Source: an uncultured Collinsella sp.
GTDB lineage: Bacteria; Actinomycetota; Coriobacteriia; Coriobacteriales; Coriobacteriaceae
DNA length: 9,383 bases
Direction of reading: 5' to 3'
NCBI GenBank assembly: GCA_900752275.1
Contig: CAADUS010000175.1
Location: 1-9,383, forward strand
The translations under genes and the position numbers were made by a program. This document shows, piece by piece, positions 1-5,939 of this stretch; position 1 is the first letter of the stretch; every line of letters starts with the position of its first letter. Under the pieces are notes generated by a model. That model did not search any database, was not told where the DNA came from, and was given only the letters and a program-made list of their open reading frames with translations.

Positions 1-1
1 C

Positions 2-508
2 ACCAAACTCGAGGGTGGCGGCATGCATCTGTCGACTACGCTCGAGCTTATGGACGATATCGTCGAGGAGGCGCTGCGCCACGTAAGTCCGGCCGTGCGC
101 GAGCACGACCTTAAGGTGGTGCCGTGCGACGAGCCGGCGCTCGTTAACGTCGATGCGCGCCTGATGGTGCAGCTGGTGGTCAATCTGGTGAACAATGCCA
201 TCACCTATACGCCCGCAGGCTCGCATATCGTGATTTCGATTGGCGTCGACGATGGACGCGTGGCGTGCTCGGTGGCCGATGACGGCCCGGGCATTGCGCC
301 CGAGGACCGCGAGCGAATCTTTGAGTCGTTCTACACCGCCAACCACGGTTTGGCCGACAGCCACCGTAGCGTGGGCCTGGGACTTTCGCTCTGCCGCTCC
401 ATTGCATTGGCGCATGGCGGTAGCATAGAGGTTGCCGCGGCGGAACCGCACGGCTCGGTCTTTACGATTGAGCTTCCCGTCGCCGACGTTTCGTTTGATA
501 AGGAGTAA
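2..508 (+). CDS. kdpD: KdpD-type sensor histidine kinase, C-terminal part (5' end outside window)
   Basis: This is the 3' end of a membrane sensor kinase; only the ATP-binding catalytic domain is in the window. The reading frame is open from base 2, so the Met codon at 23 is internal. Visible motifs, in order, are an N box (LVVNLVNNAITYTP), a G1 box (DDGPGI), an F box (IFESFYT) and a G2 box (VGLGLSLCRSI), followed by the terminal strand FTIELP. The phospho-acceptor His, the sensor region and any KdpD/Usp domains lie upstream of the window. In the KdpD family the kinase phosphorylates KdpE in response to potassium limitation or osmotic signals. The assignment rests mainly on the adjoining KdpE-like regulator and on the ADSHRSVGLGLSLCRSI stretch, which resembles Gram-positive KdpD proteins. 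The KdpE ribosome binding site is embedded in its last codons. Another orphan-type kinase is possible but less likely. Confidence 0.8.
   Translation, partial: TKLEGGGMHLSTTLELMDDIVEEALRHVSPAVREHDLKVVPCDEPALVNVDARLMVQLVVNLVNNAITYTPAGSHIVISIGVDDGRVACSVADDGPGIAPEDRERIFESFYTANHGLADSHRSVGLGLSLCRSIALAHGGSIEVAAAEPHGSVFTIELPVADVSFDKE
500..505 (+). promoter_or_regulatory. Ribosome binding site fixing the GTG start of kdpE
   Basis: AAGGAG lies in the last sense codons of the kinase gene, seven bases before the GTG at 513. It supports a GTG start for the regulator. An upstream ATG at 432 in the same frame would add 27 residues overlapping the kinase, with no similarity to the receiver fold. The placement suggests translational coupling of the two genes. 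Confidence 0.8.
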
Positions 509-512
509 CGCT

Positions 513-1226
513 GTGCCGAACTCTGCCGTAAAACCGCTCATCTTGGTCGTTGAGGACGACCCCGCCGTTCGCAACCTTATCGTTGCCGCGCTCGAGGCGC
601 ACGGCTTGCGCCATATGGCCGTGGAGACCGCCCATGCCGCTATTGCCGCTGCCTCGTCGCAGGCGCCGAGCATCGTGCTACTCGATCTGGGCCTGCCCGA
701 TATGGACGGCGTCAAGGTGGTGGAGTCGGTGCGCACATGGTCGGGCATGCCGATCATTGTGGTCTCGGCGCGCAGCGAGGATGCGGACAAGATCCGTGCG
801 CTCGATGCTGGCGCCGACGACTACCTGACCAAGCCGTTTTCGGTCGAGGAGCTGCTCGCGCGCATTCGTACGACACTCAGGCGCCTTTCGTATGCGCAAA
901 CGGGCGGCGTTGCCTCCGAGGGCTCGTTCGATACCGGTGAGCTGCATATCGATTTTGATGCCGGCATCGCCACGATGGATGGCGAGGAGCTGCATCTGAC
1001 GCCGATCGAGTACAAACTGCTATGCCTGCTGGCGCATAACGCCGACAAGGTGCTCACGCACCAGTCTATCCTGCACGAGATTTGGGGCACGGCAACTAAG
1101 AGCGACCTGGCGAGCCTGCGCGTCTTTATGGGCACGTTGCGCAAGAAGATCGAGTCCGACCCCGCGCATCCGCGCTATATCCAAACACACGTGGGCATCG
1201 GTTACCGACTGGTCACCCAAGGATAG
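513..1226 (+). CDS. kdpE: KdpE-type response regulator (OmpR/PhoB family)
   Basis: This 237-residue DNA-binding response regulator would control the kdpFABC potassium-uptake operon if it behaves like family members. The receiver domain spans about residues 7-120: acidic pair E14/D15/D16, phospho-acceptor D58 in LLDLGLPDMDG, S85 in VVSAR, and K107 in LTKPF. The winged-helix domain covers about 140-237. Its segments LTPIEYKLLCLLAHNADKVL, LRVFMGTLRKKIE and the ending THVGIGYRL closely parallel Escherichia coli KdpE, and the length matches (about 225 aa). The GTG start was chosen for its well-spaced AAGGAG. The gene begins four bases after the kinase stop, so the two form one operon. No promoter is visible between them. 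The kdp pump genes are not in the window and would be expected upstream, which is an inference. Confidence 0.88.
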   Translation: MPNSAVKPLILVVEDDPAVRNLIVAALEAHGLRHMAVETAHAAIAAASSQAPSIVLLDLGLPDMDGVKVVESVRTWSGMPIIVVSARSEDADKIRALDAGADDYLTKPFSVEELLARIRTTLRRLSYAQTGGVASEGSFDTGELHIDFDAGIATMDGEELHLTPIEYKLLCLLAHNADKVLTHQSILHEIWGTATKSDLASLRVFMGTLRKKIESDPAHPRYIQTHVGIGYRLVTQG

Positions 1227-1250
1227 GCCGGCATCCGCCATCCCACTATG

Positions 1251-1317
1251 AGTTGCGGTGAAATAGTTCCTGTTTGGGCCTTTGCCAGGCATTTATAGGA
1301 ACTATTCCACCGCAACT
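1251..1317. repeat. 67-bp near-perfect inverted repeat (21-bp arms) between convergent genes
   Basis: The arms at 1251-1271 and 1297-1317 (left begins AGTTGCGGTGAAATAGTT) match at 20 of 21 positions around a 25-base centre, which itself holds a small GCCT/AGGC stem. The only mismatch (A1261 opposite C1307) would be a G-U wobble in a minus-strand transcript. The repeat begins 25 bases after the kdpE stop and ends 5 bases from the rlmKL stop. It could act as a bidirectional transcription stop or 3'-end stabiliser, but no U-run follows the stem in the plus direction beyond TTTG, and none in the minus direction. A dispersed intergenic palindrome is equally possible. Nothing else is seen in the gap 1227-1321. 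Confidence 0.85.
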
Positions 1318-1321
1318 TTGT

Positions 1322-3880
1322 TTATTTGCCCTTGGGCTTGCTGGCGTAGAACTTCTTCTTTTTGGGCTTGCCGGCGGGGGAGGGTTTGCCGGCAAAGTTG
1401 GACTTGCCGTTGCCGGTCTGCGCGTGCGTGGGTGCTGCCGCGCGAGGCTTGCGGGCTTCGGGGTTGCGCAGCTCCTCGGTTCGCTCGGCAATTTCCTCGG
1501 CGCTAAAGCCGACTTCGGCCATGGCATCCTCGATGGGCAGGCGGCGCACGATATAGCAATGGTGCACCTTCTGGTTGCGTGCGAAATCCTCGGGGATGGT
1601 CTGCGCCGTAATGTCCTCCAGCACGACGCCCGCGCGTGCGAGCTTACGCGTCTCGGGGCGGAAGCCGCGCAGGTTGCAGCTAAAGATGGCATGTCCGCCC
1701 TGTGTGAGCAGGCGCGATACGCCGGCCAAAAGCTCAACATGGTCGCGCTGGACATCCCAGGTGCGACGGCCCATCTTGGACGAGTTCGAAAACGTGGGCG
1801 GGTCGACAAAAATCAGGTCCCAGCGGTTGCGCGTCTGGCGCTGGTCGCGAATCCAAGCGAGCACGTCGTCGCGCACAAAGTGATGCTGCGGCCCCACAAA
1901 GCCGTTCTGACGCATGTTGCGTTCGGCCCAGTCCAGGTAGGTGTTGGAAAGGTCAACCGTCACAGTCTCCTCGACGCCGCCGTCCGCCGCATAGCAGGTG
2001 GCGGTACCGGTGTAGGCGAACAGATTGAGGAAGCGGCGCGCCTGTTTTGCGTGCTCGCGCACCAGGTTGCGGGTGACGCGGTGGTCCAGGAAGATGCCTA
2101 CATCCAAATAGTCGTCAAAGTTGACGGCAAAGGTAAGGCCGCCCTCTTCGATGAGCGGCAGGCGACGGCGCGCGATGTTGGCGCGCTCGCCCGAGCCGCC
2201 CTTGCCGGCGCCCTGCTTGCCGTACTGCGAGCCGCCGCGCGAACGCATGCGGGCCTTGGCGTGCACATGCTCGGCCGGAACATCCAGGATGCGCGGTGCG
2301 ATGGCCAAGATGTCGAGCATGCGGGCCTGGGCCAGCGCGGGATCGATGGTCTTGGGTGCGGCGTATTCGGCGATGACGAGCCAGCGGCCCGGCGTCTGCG
2401 GGCAGCCCTCGTACAGGTCGATGGCGGCGGAGTAGTCGGGTAGGTCGGCATCATAGACGCGGTAGCAGCTCACGCCCTCGCGCTTTGCCCACTTGCGACG
2501 CAGACGGGCGTTCTTACGCAGGCGGTTGGCGAACTGCTCGGACTCCGGGATGAGCACGGGCAGCGGCTTGCCGTCGCCCCGGTCGAGCGTGGCAGCAGGT
2601 TCGGGCATGGGAGTATCGGCGGCTTCGTCATGAGCGTCTGCGGTCTGCTTCTCGGCATCTGCGCTGGTCGCAGCTTCAAATGCCGCGGCGGCGTGGTCGA
2701 GCGAGGGCCAAACCTCAATAGTTGCCTCTTCGTTATTGGGCATGACGGCGATGGAGCGCGCGGGCTCGGCATGGAGCGCGCGGGCCATAAGGCCATCGCG
2801 GGTGAGCGCGGCGACCGGTGCCGAAGCGAGCTCGGGCGCGCGGCGCAGCTCGCCGACCAACGTCATGGCGTCGTGCATGAGCGAAAGCGGGGTCTCGGTG
2901 GTGTCTGCGACCACGGCGGCGCCGGCGACGGCGCCCGCATGGTCCAGCACGGTGGCGGACTTGGCGGCGCAAAAATCGACAAAGCGCTTGTAGCCGGCGC
3001 ACTTGACCATGCGCTCGGCGGTCTTTCGGGCAGCGGGGTTGATGTCTACGGCAACGATACGCGCCTGGCGCTCGCGCGCTGCGGTCTCGCGCTCGCGCGC
3101 CTCGGCAAGCAGCTGCTCCCACAGGGCGGCATCATGCAGCTGCCAGCCCTCAAAACCCCAGCGCTCGCGTGCAAAACCCGGGGCGCGGTCAGTCAGAATG
3201 TTCACGGCTTCCAGCAGCAGACCGCTGCCGGCGCACGAGGCGTCGACCAGCGTGGGCAGGGCTTCGTTCTCGTAATCGTCGGCCGTCAGCTCGCGCTCGC
3301 ACAGTGCGGTCCAGCCGACCTGCGCCAGCACCAGGGCGGCGTAGTCGGGGCGCAACACGTGCGCGCCCTCGCCGGCACGGGTCGCCGCGGACGGCAGGCG
3401 CTTGAACAGCGGATCGCCCGAAAGGTCCAGGCTTATGCTCGCGCGGCGCTGGCGCAGCGAAAGCAGTAGGTGAACATCGGGGTCGGCGGCATCGACGTCG
3501 GCGCGACGGCCCGTGGTCTCGGCCAGACGGTCGCACAGCGCGTCCTTGGCGCGCAGGGCCGAGAAGCGCGTGTTGCGCAGCTGCTCGGTCACGCCGCGGG
3601 CGGTGATGGCGATGGTGGCGCCGGGGCGGACGATGCTCTCCCAGGCGATGCCGTAAACGCTATCGTACAGTTCATCGGCATCCTGCGCCTCAAAGCGCCC
3701 GAGTACCACGAACACGCGGCTCGCCAGGCGCGACCACAGACAGGCGCGATAGCCTTCTTCGAGCTCGCCCTCAAACGTAGCGCGGCCCTTCAAGCGGCGG
3801 ACATGCGAAAGCCCGAGGCGTTTAAGCTCATCGGCGAGTGCGGACTCAAAGCCCTCGGGGCAGCTTGCGTAAAATTCCAT
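1322..3880 (-). CDS. rlmKL: RlmKL-type bifunctional 23S rRNA methyltransferase with degenerate RlmL active site
   Basis: This 852-residue protein is homologous to the RlmL/RlmK fusion, which makes m2G2445 and m7G2069 in 23S rRNA. Domains in order: ferredoxin-like/THUMP RNA-binding region (about 1-155, with CLWSRLASRV and ISLDLSGDPLFKR), RlmL-type methyltransferase fold (about 170-395), an Ala/Glu-rich linker (about 395-440), RlmK-type domain (about 445-780), and a basic Lys/Pro/Ala tail (781-852). The RlmK half looks intact: NRLRKN, YRVYDADLPDY, DYLDVGIFLDHR, SAM loop NLFAYTGTAT at 619-628, VDLS at 642, and VDPPTFSNSS at 692-701. The RlmL half has an altered SAM loop (DASCAGSG, 213-220), and the expected NPPY motif is replaced by VADTTETP (324-331). 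E. coli RlmKL is about 700 aa, so this one is longer by its linker and tail. The start is supported by AGAGAGG six bases upstream and by a TATAAT box. It is transcribed divergently from the HAD gene. Confidence 0.9.
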   Translation of the reverse strand: MEFYASCPEGFESALADELKRLGLSHVRRLKGRATFEGELEEGYRACLWSRLASRVFVVLGRFEAQDADELYDSVYGIAWESIVRPGATIAITARGVTEQLRNTRFSALRAKDALCDRLAETTGRRADVDAADPDVHLLLSLRQRRASISLDLSGDPLFKRLPSAATRAGEGAHVLRPDYAALVLAQVGWTALCERELTADDYENEALPTLVDASCAGSGLLLEAVNILTDRAPGFARERWGFEGWQLHDAALWEQLLAEARERETAARERQARIVAVDINPAARKTAERMVKCAGYKRFVDFCAAKSATVLDHAGAVAGAAVVADTTETPLSLMHDAMTLVGELRRAPELASAPVAALTRDGLMARALHAEPARSIAVMPNNEEATIEVWPSLDHAAAAFEAATSADAEKQTADAHDEAADTPMPEPAATLDRGDGKPLPVLIPESEQFANRLRKNARLRRKWAKREGVSCYRVYDADLPDYSAAIDLYEGCPQTPGRWLVIAEYAAPKTIDPALAQARMLDILAIAPRILDVPAEHVHAKARMRSRGGSQYGKQGAGKGGSGERANIARRRLPLIEEGGLTFAVNFDDYLDVGIFLDHRVTRNLVREHAKQARRFLNLFAYTGTATCYAADGGVEETVTVDLSNTYLDWAERNMRQNGFVGPQHHFVRDDVLAWIRDQRQTRNRWDLIFVDPPTFSNSSKMGRRTWDVQRDHVELLAGVSRLLTQGGHAIFSCNLRGFRPETRKLARAGVVLEDITAQTIPEDFARNQKVHHCYIVRRLPIEDAMAEVGFSAEEIAERTEELRNPEARKPRAAAPTHAQTGNGKSNFAGKPSPAGKPKKKKFYASKPKGK

Positions 3881-3905
3881 GGGTGACCTCTCTGGTTGCG
3901 TCGCT

Positions 3906-3919
3906 CCATTATATGATGG
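3906..3919. promoter_or_regulatory. Overlapping divergent -10 elements for rlmKL (-) and the HAD gene (+)
   Basis: Bases 3908-3913 read TATAAT on the minus strand, a consensus -10 about 28 bases upstream of the rlmKL ATG. Bases 3912-3917 read TATGAT on the plus strand, about 39 bases upstream of the HAD ATG. The two share bases within the imperfect palindrome CCATTATATGATGG. No good -35 hexamer was found at 16-18 bp for either direction, so the call rests on the -10 boxes and position. The intergenic gap is only 75 bp, so both promoters must lie here unless the genes are read from elsewhere. Confidence 0.5.
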
Positions 3920-3955
3920 ATACTTCGTTTACTCTCGCCCCCGAAAGGAACCCAT

Positions 3956-4783
3956 ATGATTGATGCGTGCCCCGAATCCGCTGTGCTCTTTTTTGACGTG
4001 GACGGCACGCTGACGTCGTTCGATCCCGACGATATGACCGATAAGGACTTCAATGCAGTCCATCCGTCGAAGGCTGTTGTCGATGCATTTGGTCGTCTGC
4101 GCAATGCGGGTCACCAGGCATTTATCTGCACGGGTCGTCCCCTGTGGCTAATTGCCGATGGTCTGCGCGCTTTGGAGCCTGCGGGTGTCGTTGCCATGGC
4201 GGGAGCGACGCTCGAGGTCAAGGGCCGCGTGGTACACGAGGACTGCTTTGACGAAGACGTTATCGAGGAGCTTGTACGCCGTATGGCTGCGGCAGGGATT
4301 GAGGCCTTTTTCGAGACCAACGTGGCTACTTTTGCCCTGGAATCCGCGGGTGTTGAGCAGTCGTCTCTGATCGGCACTTCTGTGGTGCACAGCGCCGAGG
4401 AAATGCGCGTCGACGGCCGTCTGCGCGTAGGCAAGGTGTGCCTCGATGTGCCCAGTTTGGCTCGCGTAGCCAACGACGACGGCTTTATCGATCGCGAGTT
4501 TGAGCTGTGCAACACCGGTGGTCGGAATCGAGAGCTGAGCCCCAAGGGCATCGACAAGGGCGTGGGCGTGGCGCGAGCGCTGGCGTATCTGGGCCGCGAG
4601 GGAAATGCGCGCACCTTTGGCTTTGGCGATTCGGGCAACGACCTGGGCATGCTCGCTGCCGTCGAGACGGCTGTCGCCATGGGCAACGCCATGCCCGAGG
4701 TCAAGGCGGTCGCCGACTACGTGACCGACGATGTCGCACACGACGGCACCGTCACAGCGATGCAGCATTTCGGCCTCATCTAA
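3956..4783 (+). CDS. Cof-type HAD-IIB family phosphatase
   Basis: This 275-residue soluble protein belongs to the haloacid-dehalogenase superfamily, subclass IIB, a group that mostly dephosphorylates sugar phosphates and other small phosphorylated metabolites in the cytoplasm. All four catalytic motifs are present: motif I FFDVDGTLT (nucleophile D14, general acid/base D16), motif II ICTGR (T59), motif III SPKGIDKG (K197), and motif IV GFGDSGNDLGML (D225, D229). The region between about residues 80 and 190 is the C2-type cap that sets substrate choice. The length is normal for Cof proteins. The ATG is preceded by GAAAGGAA with five bases between. The gene appears to be a single unit, divergent from rlmKL. 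No clear terminator was found after its stop. The substrate cannot be read from the sequence. Confidence 0.88.
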   Translation: MIDACPESAVLFFDVDGTLTSFDPDDMTDKDFNAVHPSKAVVDAFGRLRNAGHQAFICTGRPLWLIADGLRALEPAGVVAMAGATLEVKGRVVHEDCFDEDVIEELVRRMAAAGIEAFFETNVATFALESAGVEQSSLIGTSVVHSAEEMRVDGRLRVGKVCLDVPSLARVANDDGFIDREFELCNTGGRNRELSPKGIDKGVGVARALAYLGREGNARTFGFGDSGNDLGMLAAVETAVAMGNAMPEVKAVADYVTDDVAHDGTVTAMQHFGLI

Positions 4784-4844
4784 TGAATCCCGCGTTCTGG
4801 CGTTTGCTCAAACTGTGACTCTTTGCGTTTGCATGCTCAATCGA

Positions 4845-4936
4845 TTTATCAATCCAAACACTGAGGTGTTTATACCGTTCGCCGAGAAGATAAAAACCCG
4901 CAGCTCACGCCTTGATAAACATAGGTAAAGTGTTTA
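4845..4936. promoter_or_regulatory. Cluster of TGTTTA/TAAACA half-sites upstream of the transaldolase-like gene
   Basis: The AT-rich leader contains AAACAC-4-GTGTTT at 4856-4871, TAAACA-9-TGTTTA at 4916-4936, and an 8-bp inverted pair TTTATCAA (4845-4852)/TTGATAAA (4912-4919). Together they give four TGTTT-type half-sites in alternating orientation within 80 bp. Such clusters are typical of repressor or activator binding, but no regulator family is recognised. No convincing -35/-10 pair could be fixed in 4784-4976; TTGATA at 4912 with a poor -10 (TAGCAG) at 4935 is the best weak candidate. Confidence 0.35.
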
Positions 4937-4960
4937 GCAGCTTACCGGCCGTGTGCAAAC

Positions 4961-4968
4961 GAAAGGAA
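4961..4968 (+). promoter_or_regulatory. Ribosome binding site fixing the transaldolase-like start at 4977
   Basis: GAAAGGAA ends eight bases before the ATG at 4977. A longer in-frame reading from a GTG at 4953 would place this Shine-Dalgarno inside the coding region and add eight residues before the conserved MAIKVFADGA start, so the ATG is preferred. Confidence 0.75.
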
Positions 4969-4976
4969 TCAGGCAG

Positions 4977-5681
4977 ATGGCAATCAAGGTGTTCGCTGAC
5001 GGTGCAAACCTCGAGGGCATGCTCGACATGTACGAGAACGGCAACGTTCAGGGTTTCACGACCAACCCGTCCCTTATGAAGAAGGGCGGCGTGACGGATT
5101 ACCGCGCGTTTGCCAAAGAGGTCCTGGCCCACATCACCGATGTGTCCGTCTCGTTTGAGGTCTTTGCCGATGACGTCGAGACCATGGAGGTCGAGGCGCG
5201 CGAGATCGCTACCTGGGCCGAGAACGTCTACGTCAAGATTCCGTGCGTGACCACCAAGGGCGAGTCCACCGCCGAGCTGGTGCGCAAGCTTTCGGCCGAC
5301 GGCATCAAGGTCAACGTCACCACCATCTTTACGCCTACGCAGGTTGACGAGATGGTCGAGGCCGTTGACACCGAGACGCCGTCCATCATCTCGCTCTTTG
5401 CCGGCCGCATCGCCGACACCGGCGTCGACCCCATTCCGTTTATGACGAAGTCGGTCAAGAAGGCCGCCATCAAGCCCAACTGTGAGGTCCTGTGGGCGTC
5501 CACGCGCGAGCTCATCAACATTTACCAGGCGGAAGGATGCGGTTGCCAGATCATCACGGTGCCCAACAGCATCCTGGCCAAGCGCAAGAACATCGGCCGC
5601 GACCCGTACGAGGTCTCGCTCGATACCGTGCGCGGTTTTGCCAAAGATATCGCCTCGCTCGGCTTCCATATCCTGCCGTAG
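4977..5681 (+). CDS. Transaldolase / fructose-6-phosphate aldolase family protein
   Basis: This 234-residue TIM-barrel enzyme belongs to the small (TalC/FSA-like) branch of the transaldolase family, which forms a Schiff base between a lysine and a ketose phosphate. Visible residues are D8 in VFADGA, TTNPSLMKK with N30, Schiff-base lysine K87 in NVYVKIPC, and VTTIFTPTQ at about 114-122. They continue with LFAGRIAD at 140-147, VLWASTRE at 171-178, and ITVPNSIL at 193-200. At the position of the catalytic Tyr131 of E. coli FSA, this protein appears to have Phe (F141), as in classical transaldolases. By that comparison it may transfer dihydroxyacetone units (pentose phosphate pathway) rather than cleave free fructose 6-phosphate; this is an inference. 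The length agrees with the family (about 215-240 aa). The gene stands alone, with its own leader and a terminator at 5832-5863. Confidence 0.85.
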   Translation: MAIKVFADGANLEGMLDMYENGNVQGFTTNPSLMKKGGVTDYRAFAKEVLAHITDVSVSFEVFADDVETMEVEAREIATWAENVYVKIPCVTTKGESTAELVRKLSADGIKVNVTTIFTPTQVDEMVEAVDTETPSIISLFAGRIADTGVDPIPFMTKSVKKAAIKPNCEVLWASTRELINIYQAEGCGCQIITVPNSILAKRKNIGRDPYEVSLDTVRGFAKDIASLGFHILP

Positions 5682-5714
5682 GGCGAACACTGGCTGCGCC
5701 GTGGGCTGTTCGCC
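5682..5714. repeat. 8-bp perfect hairpin just after the transaldolase-like stop
   Basis: GGCGAACA (5682-5689) and TGTTCGCC (5707-5714) are perfectly complementary around a 17-base loop, starting directly after the stop codon. There is no T-run after it, so it is not an intrinsic terminator. Its last three bases are also needed by the larger hairpin that follows, so the two structures exclude each other in part. Confidence 0.55.
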
Positions 5715-5783
5715 CCGGCCTTCCCTTTCCCTATTGCTCACGCGCTTCGCGAGGGCCGCGCCAGGTAAAGGAAAGACCGGGGC
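5712..5783. repeat. 72-bp long imperfect hairpin in the convergent gap
   Basis: Arms 5712-5732 and 5763-5783 pair at 18 of 21 positions (outer run GCCCCGG/CCGGGGC, inner CCCTTTC matched by GGAAAG). An internal apical stem GCTC-A-CGCG-CTT-CGCG-A-GGGC lies at 5736-5756. Two of the three outer mismatches are C opposite A, which become G-U pairs if the RNA is made from the minus strand. One apical pair is G-U on the plus strand instead, so the active strand is unclear. It may be a structured 3' UTR, a small RNA or a dispersed palindromic element; it does not match an RNA family I can name. Confidence 0.6.
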
Positions 5784-5831
5784 TGCCGACACGAGCTTGC
5801 CAGTAGGTTCTGAGCTGAATGAGACTTTGTT

Positions 5832-5863
5832 GGTGCCGCCTCTTTGATGGGCGGCACCTTTTT
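5832..5863 (+). terminator. Rho-independent terminator of the transaldolase-like gene
   Basis: A perfect 9-bp GC-rich stem, GGTGCCGCC (5832-5840) with GGCGGCACC (5850-5858), encloses a 9-base loop and is followed directly by TTTTT. It is a textbook intrinsic terminator on the plus strand. It lies about 150 bases after the coding stop, so the transcript would carry a long structured 3' UTR. Confidence 0.9.
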
Positions 5864-5892
5864 GTTGTGGTGTGTACGGAGATGTGCCTGTT

Positions 5893-5931
5893 AATCGGAC
5901 AAACGGGCCTGGGCTTGTTTGTCCGATTTTT
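5893..5931. terminator. Bidirectional terminator between the transaldolase-like gene and tex
   Basis: AATCGGACAAAC (5893-5904) pairs perfectly with GTTTGTCCGATT (5917-5928), and the stem can extend inward by two G-U pairs and one G-C pair. On the plus strand it ends in TTTTTA. On the minus strand it begins about 12 bases after the tex stop but has only a short U-run. It can serve as a second stop for plus-strand transcripts and as the 3' end of tex. Confidence 0.75.
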
Positions 5932-5939
5932 ATGCCGGA

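Noticed and set aside
432..512. Extension of kdpE to the upstream ATG at 432
   Set aside because: It would overlap the kinase gene by 77 bases and add 27 Arg/Ser-rich residues before the receiver domain. The GTG at 513 has a perfectly placed AAGGAG.
1274..2443. Long plus-strand open frame (389 codons) opposite the 3' half of rlmKL
   Set aside because: It mirrors the rlmKL frame, is Gly/Ala/Leu/Val-rich without a recognisable domain, and starts inside the inverted repeat without a ribosome binding site. It is a GC-rich antisense shadow.
2630..3469. Plus-strand open frame (279 codons) opposite the middle of rlmKL
   Set aside because: It has no domain-like pattern and no start signal, and it lies fully within the well-supported minus-strand gene.
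4111..4768. Two minus-strand open frames opposite the HAD phosphatase gene
   Set aside because: Both are composition-driven shadows of a gene with all four HAD motifs; neither shows a motif or ribosome binding site.
4905..5792. Minus-strand open frame (295 codons) opposite the transaldolase-like gene
   Set aside because: The composition (many Asp, Gly, Leu, His, Val) is typical of the antisense of a GC-rich gene; it has no motif and crosses the structured 3' region.
5682..5863. Interpretation of the convergent gap as 6S RNA, SRP RNA or tmRNA
   Set aside because: The size is roughly in range for 6S RNA, but no central bubble flanked by closing stems, no SRP GGAA-tetraloop motif and no tmRNA tRNA-like end could be found.
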